This document shows, piece by piece, positions 13,887 through 14,650 of a DNA stretch of 14,650 bases. The DNA comes from Nitrosospira multiformis (GTDB taxonomy: Bacteria > Pseudomonadota > Gammaproteobacteria > Burkholderiales > UBA11063): assembly GCA_020726205.1 (NCBI GenBank), contig DYTA01000017.1, forward strand, positions 1 to 14,650. The letters run 5' to 3'. Both the position numbers and the translations under genes were made by a program. Positions within the stretch are counted from its first letter, which is position 1. The number at the start of each line of letters is the position of its first letter. The notes beneath the pieces were generated by a model, which saw nothing but the letters and a program-made list of their open reading frames with translations, was not told where the DNA came from and ran no database searches.

Positions 13887-14345
13887 ATGTATAAAACTGG
13901 GTTTACCTTAATTGAAATAATGATTGTGCTTTTAATTATTGGAGTTATGTCGGCAGTAGCTACAATAAGTATCAATGCACCAAGTTATTCAAGGTTTTTA
14001 GCTAGTGCAGAGAAGCTTTCAACTACTTTTTCAATTTTATCTGATCAAGCTATATATACAAGTAGTGTTATTTCATGTGATTTAGATGCTCATCATATTA
14101 GCTGTCGTAGCTATAGAGATGGCGACTGGAGTGAATTAGATCTTAAGCAACTGGTTTCGTGGCAGTGGCCAGAAGATTTAACAGTCAAACAAATTTTAGT
14201 AAATGGTACAGCTTTAAAAGATAAGCAAGAGATTAAATTTTTGCCAAGTGGTGATAATGATGCTTTATCTGTTGAAGTTAGTAATAGCGAATTTACATCA
14301 TGGATTGATGGTGATTTAACTGGAAAGTATAAGGTTGCCAATTAA
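13887..14345 (+). CDS. gspH: GspH, minor pseudopilin of the type II secretion system
   Basis: A 152-residue minor pseudopilin. The prepilin signal is very short, MYKTG|FTLIEIMIVLLIIGVMSAV, with cleavage expected after G5 and the conserved Glu at mature position 5. The globular domain follows the N-terminal helix (AEKLSTTFSILSDQAIY) and has the beta-rich, poorly conserved sequence usual for GspH, including IKFLPSGDNDALSVEV near the C-terminus. GspH is thought to lie near the pseudopilus tip complex. The ATG lacks a clear ribosome site. The stop overlaps the gspI ATG by one base (TAATG), so the two are coupled. The assignment over other pseudopilins rests on order (G-H-I) and general sequence style. 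Confidence 0.85.
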   Translation: MYKTGFTLIEIMIVLLIIGVMSAVATISINAPSYSRFLASAEKLSTTFSILSDQAIYTSSVISCDLDAHHISCRSYRDGDWSELDLKQLVSWQWPEDLTVKQILVNGTALKDKQEIKFLPSGDNDALSVEVSNSEFTSWIDGDLTGKYKVAN

Positions 14346-14650
14346 TGTCAGATAAAAATAAAGGTTTTACTTTGATTGAGTGTTTGGTTGCTTTGTTCAT
14401 TGTAACTATTGTATTAGCTTCTGCATCAAGAGCTATTGGTTTAATTATTAGCGATGTTCATGATTCTTTTGTGCGTGAAGTTGCAACTTGGGTCGCAGAA
14501 AATGAATATAACATGTTTTCTATTCAACAACAATATCCAGATTTGGGTATTATAAAAAAAGATATTAGCTCTGCAGGTATTGACTTTAATGTTTCTGAAA
14601 CAGTAAGTAATACTTCAAATCCTTACTTTAGAAGAATTGATATTGAGATT
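14345..14650 (+). CDS. gspI: GspI, minor pseudopilin (N-terminal part, truncated by window edge)
   Basis: Translation from ATG 14345 stays open for 102 codons to the end of the window. The prepilin signal reads MSDKNKG|FTLIECLVALFIVTIV, with the glutamate at mature position 5. The downstream pattern ATWVAENEYNMFSIQQQYPD matches the A.WVA.N.L type segment of GspI, the tip-complex pseudopilin that starts pseudopilus assembly with GspJ and GspK. The ATG overlaps the gspH stop by one base. The 3' part, and probably gspJ and gspK, lie beyond the window. Confidence 0.88.
   Translation, partial: MSDKNKGFTLIECLVALFIVTIVLASASRAIGLIISDVHDSFVREVATWVAENEYNMFSIQQQYPDLGIIKKDISSAGIDFNVSETVSNTSNPYFRRIDIEI

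Overview
The window comes from an AT-rich proteobacterial chromosome with type IV pili and a type II secretion system (T2SS). Two gene arrangements point to Betaproteobacteria or a relative: pilT-pilU divergent from yggS-proC, which is also seen in Pseudomonas, and bamE directly before dapB. The low GC would suit an unusual AT-rich lineage, but species cannot be decided from the sequence alone. No tRNA, rRNA, CRISPR array, insertion sequence or attachment site was seen, and no gene-free stretch exceeds about 210 bases.

Layout. (1) Positions 3-2608 (+): four cistrons joined by overlaps. They are the 3' end of an unrecognised gene, a 221-residue protein of unknown function, the DNA ADP-ribosyltransferase toxin DarT and the macrodomain antitoxin DarG. 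A strong symmetric hairpin (2665-2694) follows. DarTG is a known toxin-antitoxin and phage-defence module; the two genes fused translationally upstream of it are the least explained part of the window. (2) Positions 2709-6298 (-): a PHP-domain nuclease of the RNase AM type followed by two tandem paralogous amino-acid permeases. (3) Positions 6387-7869 (-): yggS (PLP homeostasis) and an overlapping, motif-divergent proC. (4) Positions 8059-11395 (+): pilT and pilU retraction ATPases, a nitroreductase and a hotdog-fold thioesterase, closely spaced as one operon. (5) Positions 11368-11943 (-): a six-helix membrane protein whose 3' end overlaps the thioesterase gene. (6) Positions 12151-13281 (+): the lipoprotein gene bamE and dapB (lysine and peptidoglycan precursor synthesis). 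(7) Positions 13360-14650 (+): T2SS pseudopilin genes gspG, gspH and the start of gspI, with a stem-loop between gspG and gspH.

Several intergenic regions carry an extended -10 promoter element (TGnTATAAT-like) with a poor -35, which looks like the local style of housekeeping promoter. The main points for a second look are the overlapping genes before darTG, a ProC with altered active-site signatures, a GspG lacking the usual aspartate in its C-terminal calcium loop, and the gspG/gspH stem-loop.
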